DNA of 64,000 bases from Doryteuthis pealeii (GCA_023376005.1 CM042181.1:24056808-24120807), one strand, 5' to 3'; numbered from the stretch's first letter, positions 50,490 to 62,925 are shown. Numbers and translations are program-made. The notes: generated by a model not told the origin, from the letters alone.

Positions 50490-51140
50490 AGTATGTCTGC
50501 TTAGGAACAAACTGAATTAAAAGTATAGGGTGCCAGTGTTAGTTGAACGTGTGTCTATTCTCGTCTGCCTCGGACGACTGTTCCCCTACGTTTAGGCAGG
50601 TCAGCATCTTTATCAGACGAATTGTGGCATATCAGCGTTTGAGAATGTTGGTAAATAAAAAGGGAGAGTAGCATTTAGAAGGCGTTCCAGTAGACAAGGA
50701 GAGTAAAGAAGAGACATTTAAAAAAAGGCACTGATGGAGGCGTGTAACGCGTCATGTTATGTCATTTAATTTGTCTGTCTTTATCAGCAAAGAGCATGCT
50801 TCATTGAGCGTGAACTCCGTTAGCGTCTACCAATTGACCCGTATCGAATGAGAAATCTGCTTATGTTTTCATTTTCTTCCCTTTCTTTCAACTCTCAGGA
50901 AAAACGGGTCTAATAATGTCACAGCCAACATATCTGGTTGGTTGTTGTGGTTCATCTAAACTTCAACTCACACTAAGCAGAATACTATTAAGATGTCTGA
51001 ATTTCTTGGATGAAGTATAGTCATTAAGGCTTGACAAATGTATCCTTATCGTTTCTTTTTTTTATCTAGTTGTAGTAATAGTTAGTAGGGATACTGAAAA
51101 GTTCTCAGCTCGACCAAGAAAAGAATGACCTTTAAAAATA
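50490..51140. other. intergenic, moderately GC-rich at 50540-50860
   Basis: Slightly richer in G+C and CpG than the flanks, with no ORF, RNA or repeat family recognised. Confidence 0.4.
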
Positions 51141-51144
51141 TCTA

Positions 51145-51203
<59 letters not shown>

Positions 51204-51228
51204 GTGTGTGCGCGTGTGTGTGTGTGTA
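51145..51228. repeat. (TA)n-(GT)n microsatellite
   Basis: Short TA, then about 50 bp GT, then interrupted CG/GT. Confidence 0.97.
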
Positions 51229-51349
51229 AGTATTAAAAGTAACATAAAACATGATTTACCAAGTGAGTTAAATTTCATGGTTCTTGGTCATTCCTTTTTT
51301 GGTCGGTTTGGCACCCACCCTTGGAGAAGTAATTTACTAAGTATGGGGG

Positions 51350-51425
51350 CAGCCAGTGAGAATCAAACTCACCAACAATGGCCTGCTATTCTAGCTTGTT
51401 GGCCAATACATTATACGAGGTGTCT
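51350..51425 (-). repeat. tRNA-like SINE head
   Basis: The minus strand has CTCGTATAATGTATTGGCCA and GGTGAGTTTGATTCTCACTG (strong B box), with GCTAGAATAGCAGGCCATTG between. It is related to the array units at 8395-9000. Confidence 0.75.
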
Positions 51426-51521
51426 AAAGCACTCTTCGTGGTAGATGCATAGTGTAGATTTCTTACATGAAATAATATTATTATTATTAATTTTAAATAG
51501 TTTATATTTTATATTATTGAA

Positions 51522-51560
51522 GTAGTAGTAGTAGTAGCAGTGTGGTGGTGGTGGTGGTAG
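51522..51560. repeat. (AGT)n/(GGT)n trinucleotide repeat
   Basis: AGT units change into GGT units after one CAG interruption. Confidence 0.95.
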
Positions 51561-51821
51561 AAAAATCAGTAATAGTAATTGGTATATGAAGCATTTCTAT
51601 TATTAATCATTTTCAAATAGTTTTTCTTTGAACTTATTTTACAAGCAGCAATCCACTTAGAGAGTTCAAACTTCTTAAATAAAAATGTCATTATTATCAT
51701 TACTATTTCTGTCATTGTTATGTTGTTAATTATGCCTTGTTAATTATGCCTAGTTTTTTTTTGTTTTTAGGGCTGATCATCTTATTTCTTCTTGCATTGT
51801 AGTAAATAGTAATAAAGTAAA

Positions 51822-52065
51822 GTCGTCGGGGCGGACTAATGTCGGTATCAGCCAAGCAGCGAGGGAGTCTATCCCCTTTTCAATAGTGCTAGACCAAGGA
51901 TATTATTTTAGCGTCTGAGGTGGAGCGCCACACCTACCATCAGCTCCTTACTTTACCACACAGATCCCTGTGCTACTCATAATGCTGAGTTGGTGAGGGC
52001 GGGTATCGAACTAGGAACTGGTTTCTAGCCGAATGCTCTACCGACTGAGCTAACCCGACCCTAAA
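51822..52065 (-). repeat. tRNA-derived SINE, family S1
   Basis: Head on the minus strand: GGGTCGGGTTAGCTCAGTCG with GTAGAGCATTCGGC (A box) and TTCCTAGTTCGATACCCGCC (B box). The body is colinear with the copy at 34612-34853. Full length is about 240 bp. Confidence 0.92.
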
Positions 52066-52395
52066 ATCTACCTTAATAAGTCATCTTCACTAGGTGATCA
52101 GCAAATCTTTAAATCTCATCATCTACTCTTACTCTCTGTGTGTGACACAGAGACTGAAAGAGAGTAAGAGAATCCGCACAGGGTTATAACATTTTCACTG
52201 TATATTATTCGATGTGATTACTGAAGACGTTTTGGATTGAGTGCACTAACAAGAAAGGAGATTATGTTATCTATTTCACTTTGTCCATATCTGTGTCCTT
52301 GTTATTACTGATATACTCACATGTTTATCTATAAACCTCAATTTTTTATATGTATCTAAGTTTTTCCATATCAGTTTATCTCAATTTCTTCGGGT

Positions 52396-52397
<2 letters not shown>

Positions 52398-52473
<76 letters not shown>

Positions 52474-52488
52474 AGTGTGAGTGTGTGT
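52398..52488. repeat. (TA)n-(GT)n microsatellite
   Basis: TA run of about 50 bp then GT with GA interruptions. The 161-codon ORF that starts before it (52350-52835) gains its length from the repeat. Confidence 0.97.
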
Positions 52489-52559
52489 TCTTATCTATCT
52501 GTTTGATGTTATCTGTCTATTTCTATCTAAATATTTATATTAGTTTATTTAAGGACTGC

Positions 52560-52985
52560 ATCTTCACGTATCTCTGTCGTCCCAGCAAGCAATCTATCTA
52601 TCTGTCCTGCGGTCATTATGACATAACGTTCATAAGAATGCTGGGGTGTGCCGAGGTCGCTTTGACAAATCAGCATCACACTATGCCCGGAGGCGCGTGG
52701 GTGCAACTTTTGTTTGGAGACGCAAAAGAGGGTAGAGTGGGAGTCGAAATGAGATTTCCTCCTCCTTCTCTGCTTTCCCTTCTCATTGCCCTCCTTCTTC
52801 AGTTGAAGATAGCAAACAAAACCAGAGTAATGTAATACAATGGAGAAGGGATATTAAAAAATGCCTGTGTGATGACGCAGAACACCTTCAATTCTCCGCG
52901 CAAAAGAAAATTATAGTAATGGATAAGTGGCTAAATATGTGTGTGCATGCGTAAAGAGTGACACATGAATAAATAAAATGAAGAA
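52560..52985. other. intergenic, GC-richer segment without a recognised product
   Basis: 52600-52830 is open on the plus strand but encodes no family motif. It could be a fragment of an unknown repeat. Confidence 0.35.
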
Positions 52986-52989
52986 CAGA

Positions 52990-52991
<2 letters not shown>

Positions 52992-53031
<40 letters not shown>
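52992..53031. repeat. (TA)n microsatellite
   Basis: Uninterrupted TA run. Confidence 0.97.
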
Positions 53032-53034
<3 letters not shown>

Positions 53035-53389
53035 TATTTACAGTCTATATGAATATACGTTTTTATTTCACTCTCAATGCACTATTTCTGTGTGTGCATA
53101 TTCGTTTGTATCTATAAAAGCTGCCGTGTTTGTTTGCCCGAGTTCGGGCTTTACATCAATTTGTGCCACCAAAACAACCGCGTCTTCCAGACTTAAACGG
53201 TATTTCCCTTGCCCCTCCGCCACATGCAGGATGCATCACAAGATCAAAATATTAGGCAGAGCCCCCCCCCCTGCTCATAGATGTACAATTGAAGGCAGTG
53301 CTAAAAGTTGCTTTATCGCTCTAAGGATGGAAAGCACTTTAGGTATTAGACAACGAAACTAACATTTGTCCTTTTAGAGGTGCTTCGCA

Positions 53390-53670
53390 ATAGTAGTAGT
53401 AGTAGTAGTAGTGTGATAGGTTGATGAAGATTGCCATTTCTTGTCTGAATGTAACCATCTCTCCACTTTTGTAGATTTTCGTAGTGTACGAGCATATGCA
53501 CGCAGATGACCCATCAGGCTAGTTTCTCTGCTGCGTATTCTTCACTACGTTAGAGGTTTGCGAGTTGCAGTATATTGTACATTATGATTTCCTTTTATGA
53601 GGACTATGACATCTTGCTGCATATTGGGAAGCGTTCTTTTCAGGTTCAATAAGTAGAATGTTCTTCTATA
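53390..53670 (-). mobile_element. possible LINE 3' tail with C2H2-like remnant and (TAC)n end
   Basis: The minus strand reads RFPICSKM (about 53610-53635), then SLMGHLRAYARTLRKSTKVE (53455-53530), and closes in TAC repeats. A CxxC...H-type finger followed by a trinucleotide tail is a pattern seen at the 3' end of some LINEs. A related finger lies at 54060-54170. No RT is attached. Confidence 0.4.
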
Positions 53671-54059
53671 CATCTTGATCTTGTCTACGTCCGTGTGTGT
53701 GTGATACTATCTTTTGATAGGAACACACAATAGATAGATTATAGATGTCGATTCATTATCGTGGATGACCACTAATAGTTTTGATTGGTTTTAATAACAA
53801 CAAAAATTCTAGAAATATAAATTTAATTTTTTTCTTTTTTCCTCCCTCTTCTTCATCCTATAAACAATTTTCTCGTCCAAAATCATTTACAATTTCTAAT
53901 TCATTATGTAAAATTATTTCATCAGGTAAATCAAGTGTTCGGTATAAGAACGATAATGACCAGGAAATGGTCACCTCTCCAAATAAGATGGCAGAATTGT
54001 AATGTTATGTAGACACAGATAACTCAACAAATCAGCTTCTCTCTTGAATAATCTATTTT

Positions 54060-54172
54060 AGACTGCGACACGAAAGGACATCAGAATTATGTCCTTTCGT
54101 GTATCTGGACAAACCATTAGATGACTTGTACATTTTACCGCATATTGGGCAAGCATTAGTTTCGGGCCCAGT
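54060..54172 (-). pseudogene. C2H2 zinc-finger-like remnant
   Basis: The minus strand encodes TNACPICGKMYKSSNGLSRY then TKGH: CxxC, then tyrosine where the first zinc-binding histidine should be, then the last histidine. It resembles the finger at 53610 and is probably a LINE tail relic and not a host gene. Confidence 0.45.
54068..54102. repeat. 14-bp perfect inverted repeat
   Basis: ACACGAAAGGACAT (54068-54081) and its exact reverse complement (54089-54102), 7-bp loop. Confidence 0.96.
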
Positions 54173-54174
54173 GG

Positions 54175-56150
54175 TTACGATTGATAGATACATACATGCA
54201 AAAGGTTTTTCTATTTTATCCACATTTTATATTTCAAGTAAGTATTCATGACATCGTACTGAGTGTTTCAAAAAGGATGTTTTTGGTTTTTAGTTTTTGT
54301 TTTCTTTTTTGCTTTGACAACTTATATTTAAATCATCTTAACTTCTTTGTAGCCCTCAAAAATGCTGTAGACAACCTGATCTATAAAAATACTTTTGTAA
54401 GGTTTATACTTTAAATACATTCGTTCTTGGAAAACAGCGTAGCTGACACAACACAAAGGAATGTATACAAGCGCATGATACAATCCTTTCAGCTGCTAAG
54501 TACTGTTATCTTATATATGCAAGTTAAAATAGAACAGTATTAAGAAAATGATATTACTATTAAGTAATTTTGGGTCCACCCTGTATGTATGTATCACTCA
54601 AGGAGTGCTACTGATACAATGTAACCCAGTACTACTGGCCGCATGGTCGAGTGATCGGCGACTAAACTAGTTTCACCACCAGACTTACCCATCAGTATGA
54701 AAAATAAAAGGGAGGATAAACCCTCCTGTAGAGTTAGTGGCTATCTAGCACATTCATGCCGTGATGTATACAAAGATTTTAATAAATCATCCATCTAAGT
54801 GAAAGAAAGTCTTATATACAACTGGAAGTAATAGACTTCTAGTTTTTTTTTTTTTTTTGTTAAGAGAAGAGACACTGATATAAGTCCTGTGGTTTCAATG
54901 ATATCCAATTTTATAGGCTGGCTCTTCTTTTGGGGAGACTTATTGTGACTCAGCGAATCGTCTTTTCTCACTATAAAAATCTTCAGGCATAGCTATTGTT
55001 GGATATCGTGAGATTGTTACAAAAGGATATACGATTTGGAAACTCTTTCGATCCTGTACACTCTCAGTGACACGAAATTTATCAACCAGCCGCTGCAACA
55101 TTGTCAGCAGACTAGAGAAATTTCAAATTAAATTCGTTTCTCACACGTATAAGAAATTTTGTTGTTTGAAGAGTCAAACATATATTGCATTTCACTTTAG
55201 ATACAAGATGTTTCAGAAAAAGAGAAATCCTAAGTATAAAGATTGATGAACACGTAAATTTTATGCAGCACAGTACTTAGAAAAAGAAACAGTAGCAATT
55301 GAAATACTTGTGTCATGTGTTAGCCTCAATTGACCATCCACTCCTCTGATTTGTGTCAGCTATCTTGTTTCCCAATGAAGACTGTATTTCGCATATAGAT
55401 GTTACAAATGTGTGAAAAAGAAATTCTTTGTTAATTTCGATGGGAAGAGAAAGCATATTAAATAAATATTTCTAAGTATTCAAATTGTAAATATTTCGCA
55501 CATAAGTTCACATATGGGACGCGAAGGAATATACTTTCTGAACTGAGATTTGCTATGAAACATCCAAACAGAACGTTGATACAAATAAATGTCATTGCGT
55601 GTGTGCGCGCTCATAAGAGATGCGGAGGGATGTAATTTCGCATAAGTATATTTACCTTCACGTGCATACCATGAATCAAACCCAGTATTTCGTTGGTATA
55701 TATAGCTGTGTCTCTGAGGGAATGTTGTGCCCGCACTGAGCAATCAGGTGTTATAGGTACTATTTTTGTGTAAATGTCAAAATATCTACTTTATAAATGG
55801 CATTTTACCTGCATCTCTAAAACTATTGGCCTATCACAATTTTATCTTTTTTTCTTTAATTTCCGTTTCTATCGATCTCTCAAACTAATCAGTCTCTCGG
55901 ACTATTTATCGACTTTTTAGTCAATCTTTATTTTCCCAGTTTCCCATTCTTTTATCCTTTCAATTTTGATCAATAGTTCCCAAACTTTTCTTGCTTGGGA
56001 CACTTTAAAAGCAGCAAAAATATTTGCGTGTATTTTATACAGAAATTCAATAATATTTTTTAAAAATTACGTTCATACCTTACTCGTGCAGATTTACTTA
56101 TTTGTTTCTTATCTCTATGTAGACTTAAGCGAATCTTTTCTGAGACGATT
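54175..56150. other. AT-rich intergenic stretch
   Basis: No gene recognised. 54645-54665 resembles a class II tRNA A box (GCCGCATGGTCGAGTGATCG) but has no B box. Confidence 0.5.
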
Positions 56151-56510
56151 CTATGAACTGGTCCTCACTTGCTAATAGTGATATATACAATCACTATTTG
56201 GTAACTGTAATAAACAAATTTGATACTCTTCAGGAGACACATGAAAGACATACTACAAATGACGAATATACAAATTTTGTTAACGCCCATTTGGAATCAG
56301 AAGCTGAATGCATACCGACAAAGCTAAGAGCCAAATGTTCCCTGGGAATCAATGTTAGAGAAAAACGTGATAACATAAAAAAGCATCACAACTTAATAAA
56401 AGAAAACCAACAAACACCAAGATACAGAAACTTAAAAGCTAAAATAGAACTAAAATATATCAGAAAGAACAACTACTATACATCAAAGTCAAAATAAATA
56501 AAAGAAATTT
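56150..56510 (+). mobile_element. LINE family L-B, linker fragment
   Basis: A 114-codon frame reads NKFDTLQETHERHTTNDEYT, NFVNAHLESEAECIPTKLRA and VREKRDNIKKH. This is the region between endonuclease and RT in family L-B. Both the EN side and the RT side are missing. The frame is open, so this fragment is younger or luckier than the other copies, but it is not a complete protein. Confidence 0.75.
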
Positions 56511-57199
56511 TGATGATTATTTATTGTATTCTACCACTTAATTTGAAACACCCTACATCAGCCCTTCATAGCCCTTCATTTGAAGTCTGTGTCTTTTGCA
56601 AGGTTCTTTAACTCCCATAATATCATGCCAGATTTTAGGACCTTGCATTTTGGAGACCTGCCCATAGCTTACCTAGCGATTTTGTGCAGCACATTATAGG
56701 GATTTTGCACAAGTGTTTCGGACATGCGTAGTACATGACCAAACATGGTCCACTTTAGTTGCACCACCTTTGTTGGTAGTGTAATGGTGTTGCACATCTT
56801 GACCATCTGTATACAGTGATTGTTCTCAGATATTTCAGGTGACAGGCATCAAGTTTATCCATTGCTGCCATTTTCGAACTACCCGGTTGTTTCAATTGTT
56901 TATTATTAAAGACACACATGTTTCATGATACAGTCTCTTTGTTAGAGAAATATTTAATCCGTGGATCAATATCTTCTAGAAACACCAGAGGATAATATTA
57001 ACCATTACACAACGTGTCTATGTCAGAATTGCTGCAGAGCATTCATTCAAGAATCTTTCTCTTCATCTAATTTCTTCATTTCTTGTTTTCACCCAGGTTG
57101 TGTATGTCCAAGATATAGACTTGGGGGAACTGTTTTATCTTCGTTTATGAAGAGGTTCATGTCTTTCAGTTGCTATGAAAAGCAACCTTTTAAGTACCT

Positions 57200-57780
57200 T
57201 CTCTATTAAGTTTCCATCATCTGCATAACCCACTTCTAGTGACATGCATAGTAATGAGATACAAGGATCGGGTCATGTAGAGCATCTTTGTACAGACGAC
57301 AGGACATCAGCGAGGTAGCATGTGAAGAGCATGAGAGAAAGTCTCTCTTGAAAGAGCCAATTGATATCCTAAATTCAACGGAATAGACAGTCTTGATGCG
57401 AATGCTTAGTTTGGTATCCGACAGCAATAATCTGACGAGTCGCAATCTCATCACAGCCAGTTTGGTGTAGCTCATCTCTGGTCTTTCATAGTGTCAAAGA
57501 CTTGGGAAATTTCTATGCTCATTTGAAGACATCTTAGCATCTGGATATAACCACGGAAGTAAACATACTCTGAACCCAATACAATGTCAGCATAACGGCA
57601 CCCCGGCTCGAAGCCACTCTGGTATGTATTTCGTAAAGTAGTCGACTTTGTCCCGGATGCTATGCAGTGTTACTATGGACAGGATTCTCCGGATTCTGCT
57701 TTACACCACTATGGGTCATCGGTTAGCAAGTGGGCCTGGTAGTTATTTGGGTTTGGGTAATGGGATTAGGATACCATAGC
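57200..57780 (-). pseudogene. L-D reverse transcriptase catalytic part
   Basis: Contains intact YADD (about 57220-57235) in EVGYADDGNLIEKV, with the preceding IGSF.GDSLSP-type block degraded. The first aspartate block is recognisable as SQVFDTMKDQR near 57475-57510, where the family has SKAFDTVNR. Frame changes separate the blocks. Confidence 0.8.
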
Positions 57781-58543
57781 CAATATGTTCAATCAGGTGA
57801 TGTTTTCAAACACAGAATCGATAATAAAAGCAATTGATGGTGATATGACATAACTGGTATACTTGAACAGTTCGTTGGTGATATCGTCTGACCCTTTTGC
57901 AAGGTCTTGGCAGTCTTACATACTACTTCTCCCTTTATTGTAACTTCTAGTGGCCTAGGGTTAACAATAAAAAAGTCCATCTGTTCGTTATTTGTGTCCA
58001 TAAACTGCTTATTGAACCAATTGCTGATCGTATCTGCCTTTCCTTTTTTTGATCCGACAAAGTTTTCATCAGTGTTATGCACTATGAGATGTGGAATAGG
58101 ACTGGTAAATTTTAAGAGCAAGAACAGCCCGGAAATGTTACGATACACATCTGTACAAGTAATTTCATCTGCTAGAAAATCTACTCTGCTCATCTCAAAG
58201 TTTCTCAAACGTTTACTGATGTTGCACAAGATGTTGTTGTGTTCTGTTCGCATTTTTGCGATCTTCACTTTAGATTTTTTTTATATAAATGCATCCTTAA
58301 TGCTTTCTATTGTGCAGAAATTCTTTTTAGCTCAGCATCTTCCGTGTGGTGTGCGTGCTTTATGTTGTTTTAGCTCTCTTATTGCACTAGCATCTGATGT
58401 TTTTATACATTTCAGTACGTCTGCTAGAACTTTGCTTGGGCTGCTGTGATGGCCCATCTTAGCCAATTGATCTTATGTGATTTTCTCATGTGACGTAAGT
58501 CATGAAAGTTCATATCTGACCTGACCTTTTTTTCTGGTACAAA

Positions 58544-58800
58544 TCACCTGCATATTCCACTTGTAGTGACAATGTATAATGATGAGATACAAGGATCGGT
58601 CCGTGTAGAGCATTTTTGTACAGACGACAGGAGATAGCATGTGAAGAGCATAGAAGAAAGTCTTTCTGTCCTAAATTCAGCTGAATAGACCGTCTTGATG
58701 CGAATACTTAGTTTGGTGTCTGACAACAGTAATCTAACCAATCACATCAGAGTCAGTTTGGAGTTGCACATCCTAGGTTTTTGATAAGACTCAAACGTGT
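58544..58800 (-). repeat. duplicated RT fragment of LINE L-D
   Basis: VRLLLSDTKLSIRIKTVYSA, MLFTCYL and CSTRTDPCISSL repeat the sequence of 57232-57480 in the same orientation about 1.3 kb away. It lies between endonuclease and linker, where RT sequence should not be. Confidence 0.85.
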
Positions 58801-59086
58801 CACCACTGAATTATGATCTGAGTTGAGACCTTCACCACAATAGGATCGTGAGTCCCAAAATAGTGGTGTGTTTATTAGTTTGCTTAGAAAAAAGTCAATC
58901 TGGTTGAAAATGTCAATCCTGGTATTGGAATTTGCTTTGCTTTTGGGGCAGCAATGTGTCCTGTCCAGGATTTTTGATGGCTGCAGGGATGTTTAAAGTC
59001 TGTGTTTGCGGCAAATAGGCCACATATACTGGATGAATGCTCTTAGAGATTTTCAATTATTCTTACATTTACCAATTCCATTTGAA

Positions 59087-59088
<2 letters not shown>

Positions 59089-59125
<37 letters not shown>
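59089..59125. repeat. (TA)n microsatellite
   Basis: Inside the endonuclease region of LINE L-D. Confidence 0.97.
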
Positions 59126-59127
<2 letters not shown>

Positions 59128-59429
59128 CCTTGTATGACTTGATAAGTTTACCAAGTTTGCCTTTGAAGTTGCCACATACAAACAATAACCACCTTGCTGG
59201 GATGTTTATTGCTGAGCTTAGTTTATTATAAAGGGACTTGATGATGAAAGGATCGATTATCCTGGGCTTTTTTAGGGGTTGGGCCGTATACGTTGATAAT
59301 CCGGTACCTAGTAATGAAATCGTTTCTCACCAAATCAGTAGCTTAAGTTAACTACCCAGGTTTCAACGACAAAGATCTCCAGGAAAGCTCTGACGGTTAT
59401 ATAATAAGAGTGTGTATGTTACATCAAAA

Positions 59430-60240
59430 GGGACGAAAATCAGAAAAGGATAAAATTTACGCACACGTAAATTCTATTATAAATATTAATTACGGGGGGA
59501 CAACAGTATATAGTAACTGAAATAATTGCCTCGTATGCTAACTGCATTCGAGCATCCATTTCTTTGTATGCTCTGTCGGCTACAGTATTTTCCACAGACG
59601 AACGCATTTCGTGTATAAATCTTACAGACGAATACGAGAAGAATTTAATCTATAAATTTCCCAACTCTATACATCCAAACAAATTAACAACATCATATGC
59701 TTGGTTGATAAAATATAACTATAACACTTCTGTTGCAAAACTGTATAAAGTATCGTATTCATAGTTTACTGCTAGATACTCATAGAATGTAGAGTTGGGT
59801 AATAAGTAATACATAATAATATCCGTTTTGATTGTACAATGCTCCACTAGAATAATAAAATCCTGGTATCCTTGGTTAATAAGACACTTTTAAAAAAAGT
59901 AGTATGGGTATAAACGAGATATATATATATATATATATATATATAGTCACTTATACATTTCTTATCTAAACGAATATACGCTCTCGAATATATACAAGTT
60001 TTCTTATCTAAACGAATTGCGAGTTACTCAAAAATCCTTATCTCTAAAGCCGGTTTATGTCAACATCTTGCCTACAACGAACCCAATTTTTACAACCCTC
60101 CTTTATTTCACATTTTTGTTGTGTCCCCATTTTTACATCATTCTAACCCCTATTTAGTTTGCTTTTTTTATTTCAAACTCTTTGTTTGTTTAAGAAGATG
60201 GTGGTATTCGAAGTAGAAATAACTTTAACTGAACCTATCA
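59430..60240. other. AT-rich intergenic stretch
   Basis: No gene recognised. TA run at 59918-59945. The ORF at 59564-59764 has no signature. Confidence 0.5.
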
Positions 60241-61375
60241 GTCTTGTTTTGCTTGTTTTATAATAACAAATCTTATCTTTCTTTTTCCTTCTTTCTTTCT
60301 TTCTTTCTTTGATTCTTCTTTCGTTCATTATGCTTTGCTTTTTCTTCTTTAATTTCTCTTTACCTTCTCATATTTCTCCTTTTCCTTATTTATTCCGCTA
60401 TTTTCTTTACTTTCTGCTTTTCCCTCAAAATTGTATCTCTTTCTTAATATAGATCTACAATTCTTTCTGGCTTACTTCGCATTCTATAAGGATTTGCAAG
60501 ATTGTCAAGCAGGTCGCCTTTTTTTATTCTATTCTTACTTTTCTTTTTAACCAAACTAAGCAAGGCTAATTAAATGATTCTTAGTTTTTCTCTGTGCATA
60601 GATTCTTTCCCTTTTTTCCATTCCCTTAACTGAAATATATTTTTCCTCTTTTTCTTATTTCTTCCGAGATTTTCCTTTCATTCAAACGTTTCGTTCCTTT
60701 TATCAATTTATGATCCTCTCTTTCATTTTCCTTTATTTCCTTTGACAATATTTCCTTCATTTTTCTTCGCTCCAACCTATTTTTTCTCTTTTCTTGGCCC
60801 ATTTACTTTTGTTTCGGCTTTTCCTTCAAATGCTTCTTGCTTTTGATCGATCGATCGGTTAGTCGATTTACAAACATTTTAGGGGTGCCTCTCTGCGGGG
60901 TTATGTGAACCAGTAAAGTAAACCAATGTGGGTGAGTTCAATTCTTACTGGGTTCTTTAAACCTAAATGACAACATGCTTTTTTTTATTTCTCTCTCAAG
61001 TTCAATTCCACCACTTCTTTCCTTCACTTTTTTGTCTTTTCCTCCTTCCTATATTTCCTTCCTTCACTGTCTTTCATCTTCCCCCCTTCCTATATTTCCT
61101 TCCTTCACTGTCTTTCATCTTCCTCCCCCCTCCCTTCTTATATTTTCTTCACTTTCTTTCATCTTTTCCTCTTTCTTCTACTTCCTTCCTTCCTTCAGTC
61201 TTTTCCATCTTCCTCTACTTCATTCATTCATTTCTTTCTTTATTCAATCTTTCTTACTGTTTCCTTCTTTTTTTCAACTTCTTGCATTCCTTCATTTACA
61301 TATTTTCGCTACTTTCCCATTCTCATTTTCTTTCTCATCCTTTTAAATACTTGGCTTTGTAAGTTTTTTTTCTTT
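60240..61375 (+). repeat. polypyrimidine tract, about 1.1 kb, with 41-bp tandem units
   Basis: T/C dominated throughout, most strongly at 60990-61375. Within it TTCCTATATTTCCTTCCTTC with ACTGTCTTTCATCTTCC repeats at 61046 and 61087 (period 41) and a diverged third unit from about 61135. Ser/Phe/Leu-rich ORFs in two frames (60967-61362) are composition artefacts. Confidence 0.9.
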
Positions 61376-61379
61376 CTCA

Positions 61380-62879
61380 TAATGGACAAATAGAAAAATA
61401 TTCCCTCGAAAGTTTTTGATGCCTAAACAAATCTTCCGCTTTGCAATGGTTTCCTAAAATCGTCTAAAATAAATAAAAAAACAGGAAATAAAATATTTAA
61501 GACTTTGTTTAATTCCCGTAAATCTTGAATAACTCACTTGATTCCTATAAATTCGTCTCTACATTTTCTACACCTTTATGAACATTACCAAGTGGATATT
61601 ATAGCATAGATTTTGCAATTACGTTTATAGATTTTTAGTGTGTGTACATGATAGACCACCCATACAAAGTCTATAGAAATTGTATTACAATACAATGGTA
61701 CCTTGACCCAACTTGCAGGCTGTCACTCGATAGATTTGTACTGAGAGCTCAAATTTGAGGTATAGGCGTCTTTCAGATACGAGTTCACTAAAAATAATTC
61801 AGTTTCCAAATTTATTACGCAAAAGAAAATATTATTTATAAAAGAAATTACAGCACATCTCATTACATTTTGTTATATCACGTTTTTATGCAATATAGTG
61901 CTATTTTTCTTATTTAAAAAAATGTTTACATTTTTTTTTTTTGATGCGGGATTGGAATGGATTAAAGACAATTCAGTTTATTTCAAAATTGATTTGATAT
62001 ACGCAAAAATGAGTTAAGATCAAAACAAATTAAATTCGCGAGTCAAGGTACTACTGTATTTCCATTTACCATCAAGATAATAGATTTAAGTCATTTTCTT
62101 GATTCTTTACAGAACAAAATATCTCAACTAACCATTGGTTATATTTCTTTTCCTAGACACCCAGGTGTTGAGTTCTGGCCGATTTGTAATTTTTGAAATT
62201 ACTTGTAACTGTTCATTAATATAATGAACCAACTAACTGAAATTATGTGGATGATTAATGGAATTTTACATTTCTATATAATTCTGTTGCACATTAGCGT
62301 ATAAACAAGGAAAAGGTTCAAAGAGTGTGTTATTCTGGACAATTAATGTTATCTAATATCTTTGTAAATAACTGAGAAATTTGTGTTTGTCCTTTTATAA
62401 AAAGTGAACAGGTTTAATATAGAGCAATCAGATTTTATAGGTACATTTATGATGTCCAAGAAAAAGTATTTATGCAAAAATAAATGTAACTCATGAAGGA
62501 AGTGGAGTTTGTATTGATAACCAACGGGGAGTCATAATTGCAAATAATTTAAATTTCTAGCCTTAAAAAGAAAACAGGTTCTCGATACAAGATATATAGA
62601 ATTTTAATGTACAAACAAACAAAAAGATTGATTGTCGTACAAAATTTATTTACAATTAATAAAAGATTAATTAAACTTGATCCTTATGATATTTTGTTAT
62701 AAATAAGAAATTCTTCAAGTTTGAAAAGAATTGGTAACCGGATGTTTCTGCCGAAACAATCGCAGATATTTTCATTTGGCCTTTTTGGTAGAATTCTGTT
62801 TTTAAAAGCGAAAAGTTCTTACTAGATGGAATTTAGAATAAAATAACTAAGATAACAACGTATCAGACTTATTGATTCA

Positions 62880-62925
<46 letters not shown>

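Larger units (their letters stand above)
56520..59425 (-). mobile_element. LINE family L-D, nearly full length, internally rearranged
   Basis: Reading the minus strand: an endonuclease part (RIINVYGPTPKKAQDN near 59260-59310; LFVCGNFKGKLGKL near 59140-59190), then an extra RT fragment (58544-58741), then the EN-RT linker (57789-58490), then RT. The RT has ELFKYTSYVISPSIA near 57830-57870, SGFEPGCRYADIVL near 57580-57620, RLVRLLLSDTKLSIRIKTVY near 57385-57450, LFTCYLADVLSSVQRCST near 57280-57340, and EVGYADDGNL near 57205-57240. The tail (56520-56900) carries LKYLRTITVYRW-type sequence. Many frameshifts. A TA run is inserted in the endonuclease at 59089-59125. Confidence 0.8.

Noticed and set aside
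8395..52065. Functional tRNA genes
   Set aside because: None of the tRNA-like segments folds into a full cloverleaf by eye; anticodon arms are degenerate and most are joined to SINE bodies.
52350..52835. 161-codon ORF
   Set aside because: The first half is TA/GT microsatellite; the remainder has no recognisable domain.
54640..54670. Class II tRNA-like A box
   Set aside because: No B box or foldable tRNA downstream.
57907..58449. 180-codon plus-strand ORF, the longest in the window
   Set aside because: It is antisense to the readable LINE L-D linker and RT on the minus strand; no motif of its own.
60967..61362. Two overlapping ORFs over 120 codons
   Set aside because: Pure composition artefact of a polypyrimidine tract; Ser/Phe/Leu-rich in both frames.
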